Counted from the stretch's first letter, positions 33,357 through 42,418 are shown. The stretch is DNA of 64,000 bases from Ottowia massiliensis (GCF_900240305.1 NZ_LT964854.1:1736001-1800000), one strand, 5' to 3'. A program made the numbers and translations. The notes: generated by a model not told the origin, from the sequence alone.

Positions 33357-34657
33357 AAGTTCTCGTTATTGGCTCCGGCGGCCGCGAACACGCGCTGGCC
33401 TGGCGGCTGGCCCGCTCGCCCAAAGTGCAACAGGTCTATGTGGCCCCCGGCAACGGCGGCACCGCCAGCGCGCCGGAGCTGAAAAACGTGCCCATCACCA
33501 ATCTGGCCGAACTGCGCGAATGGGCGCAGGCCGAAAAAATCGGCCTCACGGTCGTTGGCCCCGAGCAGCCCCTGGCCGCCGGCGTGGTCGATGACTTCCG
33601 CGCCCACGGCCTGCGCATCTTCGGCCCCACCAAAGCGGCCGCGCAGCTGGAAAGCTCCAAGGCTTTCAGCAAAGACTTCATGCAGCGCCACGGCATTCCC
33701 ACCGCCGCCTACGAGACTTTCACGGATGCCGCCGCCGCCCGCGCCTACGTTGAAAAAACGGGCGCGCCCATCGTCGTCAAGGCCGACGGCCTGGCTGCGG
33801 GCAAAGGCGTGGTCGTGGCCGCCACCAAGGAAGAAGCCTTTGCCGCCATTGACGACATGCTCGGCGGCAACACCCTCGGCGTGGCGCACAACGCGGGCGC
33901 TGACGGCCAGGCCGTGCCCCGCGTGGTCATCGAAGAATGCCTGCAAGGCGAAGAAGCCAGCTTCATCGTTTTGTGCGACGGCAAAAACGTCATTCCCCTT
34001 GCCACCAGCCAGGACCACAAGCGCCTGAAAGACGGCGACCAAGGCCCCAACACCGGCGGCATGGGCGCGTATTCGCCCGCCCCCGTCGTCACGCCCGACG
34101 TGCACGCCCGCGCCATGCGCGACATCATCCTGCCCACCGTGCGCGGCATGGACAAGGACGGCATCTCCTACACCGGCTTTCTGTATGCCGGCCTGATGAT
34201 CGACGCGCAAGGCCGCCCCAAAACGCTGGAATTCAACTGCCGCATGGGCGACCCCGAAACCCAGCCCATCATGCTGCGCCTCAAATCCGACCTGCTTGAA
34301 GTGCTGCTGGCCGCCACCTCCGGCAAGCTGGGCGAAGTGCAGCTCGAATGGGACCGCCGCCCGGCCCTGGGCGTGGTGATGGCCGCCGCCGGCTACCCGC
34401 TTGCGCCCAAGAAGGGCGACCTCATCACCGGCCTGCCCAAGCCGCAGGACGACGCCGTCGTCTTCCACGCCGGCACCACGCTGGACGAGAGCGGCCAGCT
34501 CAAAACCTCCGGCGGCCGCGTGCTCTGCGCCACCGCCCTGGCCGACTCCCTCAAGCAAGCCCAGGCCCGCGCCTACGACCTGGCCCGCGCCATCCACTTC
34601 GACGGCGCGCAATACCGCCGCGACATCGGCTACCGCGCCCTCAAGTCCGGCAGCTGA
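33353..34657 (+). CDS. purD: Phosphoribosylamine-glycine ligase (GARS) PurD
   Basis: Predicted 434-residue ATP-grasp enzyme catalysing the second step of purine synthesis. The sequence starts MKVLVIGSGGREHALAWRLA and carries the ATP-grasp blocks VVKADGLAAGKGVVVA and EEASFIVLCDGK, the GARS signature QDHKRLKDGDQGPNTGGMGA and the metal-binding EFNCRMGDPETQ. Length is normal. The ATG at 33353 overlaps the stop of the lipoprotein gene, so its translation is probably coupled to that gene, an unusual arrangement for purD. Confidence 0.97.
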   Translation: MKVLVIGSGGREHALAWRLARSPKVQQVYVAPGNGGTASAPELKNVPITNLAELREWAQAEKIGLTVVGPEQPLAAGVVDDFRAHGLRIFGPTKAAAQLESSKAFSKDFMQRHGIPTAAYETFTDAAAARAYVEKTGAPIVVKADGLAAGKGVVVAATKEEAFAAIDDMLGGNTLGVAHNAGADGQAVPRVVIEECLQGEEASFIVLCDGKNVIPLATSQDHKRLKDGDQGPNTGGMGAYSPAPVVTPDVHARAMRDIILPTVRGMDKDGISYTGFLYAGLMIDAQGRPKTLEFNCRMGDPETQPIMLRLKSDLLEVLLAATSGKLGEVQLEWDRRPALGVVMAAAGYPLAPKKGDLITGLPKPQDDAVVFHAGTTLDESGQLKTSGGRVLCATALADSLKQAQARAYDLARAIHFDGAQYRRDIGYRALKSGS

Positions 34658-34786
34658 CCCGTGCCAGCCGCGCGTTGCCAGTCTTTGAATCTGAAGCGGC
34701 GCGGCCTCGCAACAAAGTCATGAGGGCCTTGAAAAAGGCCGTTTTTCTGGCGAGGCCAGAAGCCCGTGCGGGCCTGCCAGAAAGCA

Positions 34787-34874
34787 ACAAAAACAGGAGC
34801 GAATTCAGGGCGTCAAAAATGCCGCTTCGCGCAATATCCACTAGGACATCATGCTATGAATGAAGGAGCGGAAA
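34787..34874 (+). repeat. Dispersed GGAGC element, copy 10 (consensus-like)
   Basis: Forward copy with the exact core CCACTAGGACATCATGCTAT, left end CAGGAGCGAATTCAGGG and right end AATGAAGGAGCGGAAAT. It lies between convergent purD and the L,D-transpeptidase gene. Confidence 0.92.
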
Positions 34875-34928
34875 TGGTGCGCTGCGCCCGGCTCTCCGTG
34901 CATTCCCGGCCGCTCCTTGCGCAGGCAT

Positions 34929-35918
34929 TCAAAGCTTCCAGGCGGCCAGGTGCAGATCGCCCACGGCGGGCAAGTCGCTGAGAACGAGGGTGCTGCCGGG
35001 CGTGATGCGCGCGCGCAGGCGCTGGCTGAAGGCGGCGTCAGACGGCAGCACGGTCTGCCACAGGGTGGCGTCAGCCGCATTGCCGCTCTGGCCGGGCGCT
35101 TGCCAGTGGCCTGGGGGCTGCCATCTCAAGGGCGCTGCGGCCAGCGGCAGAGCTTGCTGGCGCGCGCCGGGCGGCAGGGGCGCGGCGGCGGCCACCTGGC
35201 CCGCCTCCAGCACGAACAGGCGCTGCTGGGGCAGGCTGACGAGCAGCGCCAGGGGCGGAGCGGCCAGGCTGGCAGGCGCGCCTGTTAAAAGGCTGGCGGA
35301 AACCGGCGCCGCGCTGGCGGCGGTTTCTCTCCACCACGCCGTGGCGGCGAGCATTTCAGGCTGTAGCAGGGGGCGGCCCAGCGGGTCGATGGGGGCCAGG
35401 GTGGTGAAGGCGTCGGCAGGCTGGTTGAGCACGGCCACGGTGTCGCCCAGCGAGAGCGCGCCGAAAAGCTGCGGCGCGAAGCTGGCGGGCAGGCGGATGC
35501 AGCCGTGCGAGGCGGGAAAGCCCGGCAGCGCGCCGGAGTGAAAGGCGATGCCGCTCCAGGTCAGCCGCACCATCCACGGCATGGGGGCGTTGCCGTAGGT
35601 GCTGGAGCGGTGAAAGCGCCGCTTTTCCAGCACCTGAAAGCGCCCGGTGGGCGTGCCATAGCCGCGCTTGCCCGTGCTCACGCTGGTGTAGCCAATGGCG
35701 ATGCCGTTGCGGTAAATCTGCGCATGCTGCGTGTACAGATTGACAACGGCGACCACGGGGCCGGCGGGCGAGAGTTCCGGCAGCCAGAAAGACCGGCCCG
35801 GCGCGATGGGGTAGGCGCTGCGGCGTTTGCGCTGGCTGCGGGCTTGCGCGCGCGCCAACGGAGCGGCGGCCAGCGCGAACGCGGCGGCTTGCAACCAGCG
35901 GCGGCGGGGCAGCGGCAT
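34929..35918 (-). CDS. L,D-transpeptidase (YkuD) family protein
   Basis: Predicted 329 residues with an N-terminal export signal carrying RRRWLQ, compatible with Tat or Sec. The YkuD domain spans about residues 55-170, with catalytic HSGALPG and ASHGCIRLP (His138, Cys140) motifs. Such enzymes cross-link peptidoglycan or attach proteins to it. The second half (residues 190-329) resembles a further beta domain and is Ala/Leu-rich. The gene starts two bases after the glmU stop, linking precursor synthesis and wall modification in one operon. Confidence 0.88.
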   Translation of the reverse strand: MPLPRRRWLQAAAFALAAAPLARAQARSQRKRRSAYPIAPGRSFWLPELSPAGPVVAVVNLYTQHAQIYRNGIAIGYTSVSTGKRGYGTPTGRFQVLEKRRFHRSSTYGNAPMPWMVRLTWSGIAFHSGALPGFPASHGCIRLPASFAPQLFGALSLGDTVAVLNQPADAFTTLAPIDPLGRPLLQPEMLAATAWWRETAASAAPVSASLLTGAPASLAAPPLALLVSLPQQRLFVLEAGQVAAAAPLPPGARQQALPLAAAPLRWQPPGHWQAPGQSGNAADATLWQTVLPSDAAFSQRLRARITPGSTLVLSDLPAVGDLHLAAWKL

Positions 35919-35920
35919 GG

Positions 35921-37354
35921 TCAGCCTTTGGACGGCTTGGCGGGGCGCTGCCAGCCGGGCAGGCTGCTTTGGCGGCCGCGCGCAATGGCCAGCGCGCCGG
36001 GGGCGGTGTCTTGGGTGATGACCGAGCCGGCCGCCACGGTGCCGCCCGCGCCCAGGGTGACGGGGGCCACGAGCACGCAGTTGCTGCCCACGTGCACGTC
36101 TGCCCCGATGGTGGTGCGGTGCTTGCGGGCGCCGTCGTAATTGGCGGTGATGCTGCCTGCGCCGTAGTTCACGCGCTCGCCCACGGTGGCGTCGCCCAGA
36201 TAGGCCAGGTGGTTGGCCTTGGCGCCTGGGGCGAGGGTGGAATTCTTGACTTCGACGAAGTTGCCAATGTGCACGTCAGCGCCCAGCTGCGCGCCGGGGC
36301 GCAGGCGGGCGTAGGGGCCGATGAGCGCGCCAGCGCCCACGCGCACGCCTTGCGGCGCGCCGCCGTCAATGTGGGTGAAGGGGTGAATGCGCGCGCCCGC
36401 TTCGATGCAGGCATTGGCGATGACGCAGTGCGCGCCGATGCGCACGCCGTCGCCCAGGCTGACATGGCCTTCAAACAGGCAGCCGATGTCGATTTCCACG
36501 TCTTGCCCGCATTCGAGCGTGCCGCGCACGTCCAGGCGGGCGGGGTCGGCCAGGCGCACGCCTTGCGCCATCAGGGCATCGGCCATGCGGCGCTGGGCTT
36601 CGCGCTCCAGCGCGGCCAGCTGGGCGGGGCTGTTGACGCCCGCCACCTGGGCGGCATCTGCCGTTTTGAGGGCCGTAACGGCTTCGCCCGCCGCCACGGC
36701 GTGGCGCACCACGTCGGTCAGATAGAACTCCTGCTGGGCGTTGTCGCTGGACAGCAGCGGCAGCAGGCGGCGCAGCAGGGCCGTGGGCGCGGCCATGATG
36801 CCGCTGTAGCACTCGCGCACGGCCAGCTGGGCGGGCGTGGCGTCTTTTTGCTCCACGATGGCCTGCACGCTTTCGCCGCTGCGGATGACGCGGCCATAGC
36901 CCGTGGGGTCTTCAAAGTCAATGGTGAGCAGCGCCAGCCGCCGGCCGCCGCACGCCTGGGCCAGCGCGCCCAGCGTGGCGGGCTGAATCAGCGGCACATC
37001 GCCCGAGAGAATGAGGGTGATGCCGCCGTCATCCAGCAAGGGCAGGGCCTGCTGCGCGGCATGCCCCGTGCCCAGCTGCGGCTGCTGCAAGGCGGTGAGG
37101 CACTGCATGGCGCCCGCCCGCTGGTTTGCCTGCGCGCTGGCCTGCGCGTGCCATTCGGCGCAAAAGGCTTGCACTTCTTGCGCGCCATGCCCCGTGACCA
37201 CCACGCAGCGGCGCGCGCCCAGCTGCGCGGCTGCATCCAGCACATGCCCCAGCATGGGCCGCCCGGCCAGGCGCTGGAGCACTTTGGGCAGGCGGCTTTT
37301 CATGCGCGTGCCCTTGCCCGCAGCCAAAACGATGATGTCAAGCGGTGTCGTCAT
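35921..37354 (-). CDS. glmU: Bifunctional UDP-GlcNAc pyrophosphorylase / GlcN-1-P acetyltransferase GlmU
   Basis: Predicted 477-residue enzyme making UDP-N-acetylglucosamine. The N-terminal uridyltransferase domain has VLAAGKGTRMKSRLPKVLQ, with LSGDVPLI further on. The C-terminal left-handed beta helix has hexapeptide repeats and the catalytic His in NHLAYLGDATVGE, then GAGSITANYDG. A short basic tail (GWQRPAKPSKG) extends the end. The ATG at 37354 is used. It is transcribed away from the tRNA-Pro terminator. Confidence 0.97.
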   Translation of the reverse strand: MTTPLDIIVLAAGKGTRMKSRLPKVLQRLAGRPMLGHVLDAAAQLGARRCVVVTGHGAQEVQAFCAEWHAQASAQANQRAGAMQCLTALQQPQLGTGHAAQQALPLLDDGGITLILSGDVPLIQPATLGALAQACGGRRLALLTIDFEDPTGYGRVIRSGESVQAIVEQKDATPAQLAVRECYSGIMAAPTALLRRLLPLLSSDNAQQEFYLTDVVRHAVAAGEAVTALKTADAAQVAGVNSPAQLAALEREAQRRMADALMAQGVRLADPARLDVRGTLECGQDVEIDIGCLFEGHVSLGDGVRIGAHCVIANACIEAGARIHPFTHIDGGAPQGVRVGAGALIGPYARLRPGAQLGADVHIGNFVEVKNSTLAPGAKANHLAYLGDATVGERVNYGAGSITANYDGARKHRTTIGADVHVGSNCVLVAPVTLGAGGTVAAGSVITQDTAPGALAIARGRQSSLPGWQRPAKPSKG

Positions 37355-37378
37355 TTGCAAAATGTATCAAAAGGGGCG

Positions 37379-37412
37379 AAAAAAAGCCGCCAAGCGCATG
37401 GCTTTGGCGGCT
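37379..37412 (-). terminator. Terminator between tRNA-Pro and glmU
   Basis: On the minus strand AAAGCCGCCAA pairs with TTGGCGGCTTT around AGCCATGCGC, followed by a T run. It would end tRNA-Pro transcription just before glmU. Confidence 0.85.
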
Positions 37413-37425
37413 TTGGGTGTGGGGA

Positions 37426-37502
37426 TGGTCGGCGTGGCGGGATTCGAACTCGCGACCCCTTGCACCCCATGCAAGTGCGCTACCAGGCTGCGCTACACGC
37501 CG
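37426..37502 (-). tRNA. tRNA-Pro(GGG)
   Basis: 77 nt including encoded CCA. Acceptor CGGCGTG pairs with CACGCCG, the D arm is GCGC-AGCCTGGTA-GCGC, the anticodon stem CTTGC/GCAAG encloses ATGGGGT with anticodon GGG, and the T loop is TTCGAAT. One A-C mismatch (positions 52-62) is visible in the T stem. The gene is followed by a terminator. Confidence 0.95.
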
Positions 37503-37546
37503 AACAAGCCGCAAAGTATAGCCTGAAATAGCCGGTTGAAACCGGC

Positions 37547-38401
37547 CTAGAGGTTGTAGAAACGCCTGATCTGGTTCCAGGCTTCCTGGGGATCGTCCAC
37601 GGTGCAAAACAGCTCCAGGTCTTCGGGCGAGATGGCGCCTTCTTCGGCCAGAACGTCCAGGTGCAGCAGGCGGCTCCAGTAGTCGCTGCCAAACAGAATG
37701 ATGGGCACGGGCTGGGCCTTGCGCGTTTGCACGAGGGTGAGCACTTCAAACAGCTCGTCCAGCGTGCCAAAGCCGCCCGGAAAGGCCACCATCGCCTTGG
37801 CGCGCATCATGAAATGCATCTTGCGCAAGGCGAAGTAGTGGAACTTGAAGGCCAGATGCGGCGAAACATAGGGGTTGGTCGATTGCTCGTGCGGCAGCGT
37901 GATGTTCAGCCCCACCGAAGGCGCGCCCATGTCGTGTGCGCCACGGTTGGCTGCTTCCATCACGCCGGGGCCGCCGCCCGTGCAGATGTAAAAGCGCTCG
38001 CCGGGCGGCTGCGTCAGGCCGTAGCGCGCGACGAGACGGCCAAACTCGCGCGACTGCTCGTAGTAGCGCGAAGTGCGCACGGCGCGCTCGGCCAGCGTGA
38101 TGGCCTGGGCATCGCCCTTTTCGCGCGCGGCTTGCAGGCGGCGGGCGGCTTCGTCCGGCGGCAGAAAACGCGCACTGCCAAACACGACGATGGTGTGATG
38201 CACGTGCGCCTGCTGCATGCCCAAATCGGGTTTGAGCATTTCAAGCTGAAAGCGGATGCCGCGCGCTTCGCGGCGCGAGAGAAATTCGGGGTCGTCAAAA
38301 GCCAGGCGGTAGGCCTCGGCCTTGAGCAGATCGTCTTCCGGCAAGGAAGCAATGGCGTTTGAGTGGCGCAAGGCGTCTCTGAGGTCTGGTGTGGATTGCA
38401 T
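37547..38401 (-). CDS. LOG-family (lysine decarboxylase-like) nucleotide phosphoribohydrolase
   Basis: Predicted 284-residue protein from the ATG at 38401. It contains the LOG signature YICTGGGPGVMEAANRGA and the PGGxGTxxE motif (VAFPGGFGTLDELFE). LOG enzymes release bases from nucleoside monophosphates; some make cytokinin-like compounds, others act in nucleotide salvage. The N-terminal 90 residues with FLSRREARGIRFQLEMLKPD mark the larger proteobacterial subgroup. An upstream extension of the frame would run through the efp terminator and is rejected. Confidence 0.87.
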   Translation of the reverse strand: MQSTPDLRDALRHSNAIASLPEDDLLKAEAYRLAFDDPEFLSRREARGIRFQLEMLKPDLGMQQAHVHHTIVVFGSARFLPPDEAARRLQAAREKGDAQAITLAERAVRTSRYYEQSREFGRLVARYGLTQPPGERFYICTGGGPGVMEAANRGAHDMGAPSVGLNITLPHEQSTNPYVSPHLAFKFHYFALRKMHFMMRAKAMVAFPGGFGTLDELFEVLTLVQTRKAQPVPIILFGSDYWSRLLHLDVLAEEGAISPEDLELFCTVDDPQEAWNQIRRFYNL

Positions 38402-38466
38402 GGGCGGCGATGGTAAGGGCGCGTCTGCGCGCTGATCGGGCAGCAAAGCGGCCATGCCACCTGCAA

Positions 38467-38501
38467 GAAAAAAGCCCCTTGCTTTCAGCGGCAAGGGGCT
38501 T
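38467..38501 (-). terminator. Terminator of efp
   Basis: On the minus strand AAGCCCCTTGC pairs with GCAAGGGGCTT, then a T run follows. It lies 33 bp past the efp stop. Confidence 0.9.
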
Positions 38502-38533
38502 GGCAAGCGGCGCAAAAGCAGCGCGCAGGCGGC

Positions 38534-39088
38534 TTACACGCGCTTGCGGTATTCGCCCGTGCGGGTGTCGATTTCAATCTTGTCGCCCTGGTTCACGAAC
38601 AGCGGCACGGCCACTTCAAAACCGGTTGCAATCTTGGCGGGCTTGAGCACCTTGCCGGAGGTGTCGCCCTTGACGCCAGGCTCCGTCCAGGTGATTTCGC
38701 GCACCACGGTGGTGGGCAGCTCCACGGCAATGGCCTTGCCGTCGTAGAACTCCACTTCGCAGGACATGCCGTCTTCCAGGTAGTTCAGCGCGTCGCCCAT
38801 GTTTTCGGCTTCCACTTCGTACTGGTTGAACTCGCCATCCATGAAAACGTACATGGGATCGGCGAAGTAGGAATAGGTGCATTCCTTGTGGTCGAGAATG
38901 ACCTGCTCCATCTTGTCGTCAGCCTTGAACACGACTTCGGCGCCCATGTTGCCCAGCAGGGCCTTGAGCTTCATGCGCACCGTGGCCGCGCCACGGCCGC
39001 CCCGGGCGTATTCGGTCTTGAGGACGATCATCGGATCTTTGCCGTGCATGATGACGTTGCCGGCGCGGATTTCCTGGGCGATTTTCAT
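38534..39088 (-). CDS. efp: Translation elongation factor P
   Basis: Predicted 184-residue three-domain factor that relieves ribosome stalling at polyproline. The start MKIAQEIRAGNVIMHGKDPM is standard and the ATG at 39088 is used. The tip of the first domain reads EYARGGRGAATVR, putting arginine at position 32. This is the residue rhamnosylated by EarP in Pseudomonas, Neisseria and many betaproteobacteria, rather than the lysine modified by EpmA. No earP is in view. A hairpin terminator follows the gene. Confidence 0.97.
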   Translation of the reverse strand: MKIAQEIRAGNVIMHGKDPMIVLKTEYARGGRGAATVRMKLKALLGNMGAEVVFKADDKMEQVILDHKECTYSYFADPMYVFMDGEFNQYEVEAENMGDALNYLEDGMSCEVEFYDGKAIAVELPTTVVREITWTEPGVKGDTSGKVLKPAKIATGFEVAVPLFVNQGDKIEIDTRTGEYRKRV

Positions 39089-39308
39089 AGTGAGGCTTTC
39101 CAGAGAACGGGCAGGCTTGAGCAATGATCCGCCTGCAAACGAACAAAGCCCGCCTGCTAGGCGCGGGCGGGCGGGAAGAAGAAAACGCGCGATTCTAGCC
39201 TTGCCATCCCGTCTTGCCAAACCGCCTCTTCTGCCGCGCTGCATGACGAATGTGCGGCGGCAGGCCCGCCCCTAGAATCCGGAAACATCCTCAAGCATTT
39301 GAAACCTC

Positions 39309-40325
39309 ATGGACTCTTTGCAAGCTGGGCTGGCCCTTGCGGGCGGCGCGATATTGCTGGGCATCATCGCCTACAACGCCTGGGTGGTGCGCCGCAATAC
39401 GCCCCGGCAGGCCGAGCGGCTGGAGCCTGAGGGGCCGCCAGAAAGCGGCGAAGCCGCCGACCCCGCGCTGGATGCCGCCAGCCTGCCCGCCGCGCCCCCC
39501 GTGCAAGGGCGGCTGGACGAGCGCATCGACAGCATCATTCCAATCGCGCTGGACGCGCCCGTGAGCGGCGAAGAACTCATGGCCCGCCTGCCCGCCACGC
39601 ACCGCATTGGCAGCAAGCCCTTTGCGATCGAAGCGCACCACCGTATGACCGGCAAGTGGGAGCCGCCCCAGCACGGCTGGCTTTATGACGCCTGCCGCGC
39701 CGGCGTGCAGCTGGCCAACCGCGCTGGCGCGCTCACGCAGGTGGAATTTTCCGAATTCGTCATCAAGACGCAGGCTTTCGCCGACGCCATCGGCGGCGCG
39801 GCCGACAGCCCCGACATGCTGCAAGAAGTGGCCCGCGCCAAGGAACTGGACAAATTCGCTTCCGAACACGACATGCAGCTCGTGCTGGACCTGCGCGCGC
39901 GCGCCACGCCGTGGAGCCTGGGCTTCGTGAACCAGCAGGCCGCCAAACTGGGCTTCGTGGCCGGGGCCGTGGCAGGCCGCATGGTGCTGCCTTCGCCCAA
40001 GGCGGGCATGCCGCACCTGGTGGAGCTGAGCTACGACCCGCAAATAGCCCTGTCCGACAACAAAGACAACATCCCCCTGCACCAGATCGCCCTGAGCCTG
40101 GATGTGCCCCAGGTCGCGCCGGAAGAAAACGCCTTTGACAGCCTGCTGCAAGCCGCCTCGGCGCTGGCGCAAGCCATGGACGGCATCATCACCGACCCCG
40201 CAGGCCATGCGCTCTCGGAGCAGGCCATGTCGGAAATCCGCGCGGGCCTGCGCACCTTCTACAAAGCCCTGGTCAAACACAAGCTGCCCGCAGGCTCGCC
40301 CGTGGCGCGGCGGCTGTTCAGCTGA
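39309..40325 (+). CDS. ZipA-like cell-division protein (C-terminal FtsZ-binding domain)
   Basis: Predicted 338-residue protein with one N-terminal membrane helix (LALAGGAILLGIIAYNAWVV), a Pro/Glu-rich linker and a C-terminal domain of the ZipA FtsZ-binding type (GWLYDACRAGVQLANRAGAL, ending near SEIRAGLRTFYKALVKHKLP). It would tether FtsZ to the inner membrane at the septum. As I recall, this gene usually sits between smc and ligA in betaproteobacteria; here neither is present and it stands alone between efp and a repeat copy. Confidence 0.78.
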   Translation: MDSLQAGLALAGGAILLGIIAYNAWVVRRNTPRQAERLEPEGPPESGEAADPALDAASLPAAPPVQGRLDERIDSIIPIALDAPVSGEELMARLPATHRIGSKPFAIEAHHRMTGKWEPPQHGWLYDACRAGVQLANRAGALTQVEFSEFVIKTQAFADAIGGAADSPDMLQEVARAKELDKFASEHDMQLVLDLRARATPWSLGFVNQQAAKLGFVAGAVAGRMVLPSPKAGMPHLVELSYDPQIALSDNKDNIPLHQIALSLDVPQVAPEENAFDSLLQAASALAQAMDGIITDPAGHALSEQAMSEIRAGLRTFYKALVKHKLPAGSPVARRLFS

Positions 40326-40426
40326 GAGCGCGCCCGCAGCCCGCCCGCCAGCGCGAAAAAAGCGAACGGGCATGCGCGTGGCCAGACAGGCGCGGCCAAG
40401 CCGGGGCAAGACGCAAAGCAGGGCGC

Positions 40427-40518
40427 TATTTCGCTCCTCTATCCATAGCATGATGTCCTAGTAGAAACTGCGCGAAACGCTATTTCGACTGCCTTGAATC
40501 TGCTCCTGTTTTTGGTGC
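40427..40518 (-). repeat. Dispersed GGAGC element, copy 11
   Basis: Reverse-oriented copy with core CTACTAGGACATCATGCTAT and ends GAGGAGCGAAATAG and CAGGAGCAGATTCAAGG. It fills much of the 309-bp gap between convergent zipA-like and DUF3567 genes. The rest of that gap holds only the terminator. Confidence 0.9.
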
Positions 40519-40583
40519 CGTCCGGCCAGCGCGATTCATTCCGGGCGCCTGTTTCGCCAACCCGCCGCAAGCGCCGCGCGCCC

Positions 40584-40617
40584 ACAAAAAAACGCCTCGG
40601 CGAGGCGTTTTTTTGTG
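40584..40617. terminator. Bidirectional terminator
   Basis: AAAAAAACGCCTCG and CGAGGCGTTTTTTT form a perfect stem flanked by A and T runs, serving the convergent zipA-like and DUF3567 genes. Confidence 0.93.
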
Positions 40618-40634
40618 GCGGGCGGGCGCCCGGC

Positions 40635-40916
40635 TCAATGCACGATCACCGGGTTTTGCGCCAGCTCGGCGTAACCCTCCAGCGCATCTTCCACCTCTTC
40701 CTGCGTGGGCGTTCTCTCCTGCCAGGCTTCAATGCGCTGCTGGAACATCTCGGCCCACAGCCCGTCCAGATATAGCTCCTTGCCCGAGCGCTTGTCCACA
40801 ATCTCGAAGCCGTGGCGGGCCAGCCGGGGGGCATCCTCGGGCAGGCTGCCGTCGTGCGGCACGTCTGACAGCAGGTGCAGCACGGCAAAGGATTCAGAGT
40901 CATAAAGAGTGCGCAT
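40635..40916 (-). CDS. DUF3567 family protein
   Basis: Predicted 93-residue soluble protein starting MRTLYDSESFAVLHLLSD, with RHGFEIVDKRSGKELYLDG, WAEMFQQRIEAW and a conserved acidic PTQEEVEDALEGYAELAQ end. This matches my memory of DUF3567, a small family restricted largely to betaproteobacteria with no known function. The ATG at 40916 is chosen over an upstream extension lacking family similarity. Confidence 0.85.
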   Translation of the reverse strand: MRTLYDSESFAVLHLLSDVPHDGSLPEDAPRLARHGFEIVDKRSGKELYLDGLWAEMFQQRIEAWQERTPTQEEVEDALEGYAELAQNPVIVH

Positions 40917-41050
40917 CGTGGTTCCTTGAAACGGTCCGAGTATGGGGCCTTGAACGCCTGTCTGCGGCCAGACAGTGCAGGCAAGGGCCTCTACATGCCC
41001 GCTGCACGGCTGTTTTTCAATGCCCCGCCCGCGCTTGAAGGCGCGGCCGC

Positions 41051-42268
41051 TCAACCGCCCGCCTTGCCGCTGGCCGCCTTGCGCTCGCTCAGCGGCAGCC
41101 AGCCGGCGGGCGCGGTTTCGGGCTGGCCCGCTTCGCGCAGGCGCTGGCGCATGACTTCGGCTTCAGGGCGCAGCAGCGTGGCGCGCAAGTCGTATTTGTC
41201 TGTGTAGTTGGGCAGCCAGCCTTCCATCAGCCAGCGGCGCTGGCGCAGCTCTTCCTTCCAGCGGGCCTGTTGCGGCTCGCCTTCGGTGAGCTGAACCAGC
41301 AGAGCAAGCGCCACCATCTGGCGCACCATGAGGTTGTCCGGCTCGGCAGCCACGTGGGCAGCAATGGTGCGGCACTGCTGCTGACGCAGGGGCGTGGTAG
41401 CGGCGGCAGGCGGCTTGCGGCAAGCCGAGCCGGTTTGACTGCACATTTGCCGCATCTCCGTCAGGCCGTTGTAGGGCACGGCGGCCCACAAGCCCACGGC
41501 GTAGATGTCTGAAATGCTCTCTTTTTCATTCAGGTCCGAAAGGCCCGGCAGGTTCAGGCCCGCCAGTTCAAGCTGTTTGGACGGCTCGGGCCAGGCCACG
41601 TTCTGAAACGCTTCGTGCAGCAGCGGCCCCAGGCGGCGTTCGTAAAAGAGCGCCCTCGGGGCTTCGGCGGCGCGTTGCAGAGCCTGCTCGCGCCCGGCGC
41701 TGCCTTCGGGGTGCAGCGCGGCCAGCGCCAGCCAGGGCGCGGCGTTGTCAGGTTCCTGCTGCGCCAGGCGCTCCAGCAGCGCTTGCGGGTCGCAATCGGC
41801 CTGAAGGCTGCGGAATTCACCGGGCTGCGCGACGGCGCCCGGCTTGTCAGCAGGCGCTTTTTTGCCAGCGCACAGGCCTTGCGACAGCCACAGCGCTACA
41901 GGCTCGGCTGGCTGGCCCTCGCGCACGGCCTGCTGGTAGAACTGGCGCTGCTTTTCTCTGTCGCTGGCGGACTGGCTCTGGTCCGGCGGGTCAGCGCCAA
42001 TGGCGCGCATCACATACATCGCCATGAGCAGGCTGCGCGAATCGCCGCGCGCGGCCAGCGCCTTGGCGTGCTCGCGCAGGGCCTGGGCGGCCTCGCGCTT
42101 CCACTGCGCATAGACCTGCTCCAGCACGCTTTCATCAATGGCGGTGGATTCGGCCGGTTCAGCCGATAGGGCAGGCGCGGCGCAGACCCCTGCGGCCAGG
42201 CTCGCCAGCAGGCCGCCCAGCAGCCAGCGCGCGGCAGATTGAGAAAAAGCAAGGCGGAGAGCGGGCAT
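41051..42268 (-). CDS. Secreted helical-repeat protein of unknown function
   Basis: Predicted 405 residues. The ATG at 42268 gives a signal peptide (WLLGGLLASLAAGVCAAPA). The mature part is Ala/Glu/Gln-rich and helical, with stretches such as LLERLAQQEPDNAAPWLALA that look like degenerate TPR or Sel1 units, and several cysteines (LCAGKK, ADCDPQ, QMCSQTGSACRK, QQCRT). Periplasmic location is likely. I recognise no family. It is probably monocistronic, with repeat copy 12 upstream. Confidence 0.7.
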   Translation of the reverse strand: MPALRLAFSQSAARWLLGGLLASLAAGVCAAPALSAEPAESTAIDESVLEQVYAQWKREAAQALREHAKALAARGDSRSLLMAMYVMRAIGADPPDQSQSASDREKQRQFYQQAVREGQPAEPVALWLSQGLCAGKKAPADKPGAVAQPGEFRSLQADCDPQALLERLAQQEPDNAAPWLALAALHPEGSAGREQALQRAAEAPRALFYERRLGPLLHEAFQNVAWPEPSKQLELAGLNLPGLSDLNEKESISDIYAVGLWAAVPYNGLTEMRQMCSQTGSACRKPPAAATTPLRQQQCRTIAAHVAAEPDNLMVRQMVALALLVQLTEGEPQQARWKEELRQRRWLMEGWLPNYTDKYDLRATLLRPEAEVMRQRLREAGQPETAPAGWLPLSERKAASGKAGG

Positions 42269-42418
42269 GGCATTTCCTTTCTTGGGTTTGGCCCCGCATT
42301 GTGAGATGCGGTCACAGCGCAAGGCAAGCCGGATGCAGCCCGGCTGCCCCGGACGAAGCCCGAAAAGCGCCTGCGCGAAGGCCGCTTCCGCTTTTTGAAA
42401 CCGCTGGACAAAGAAGCT

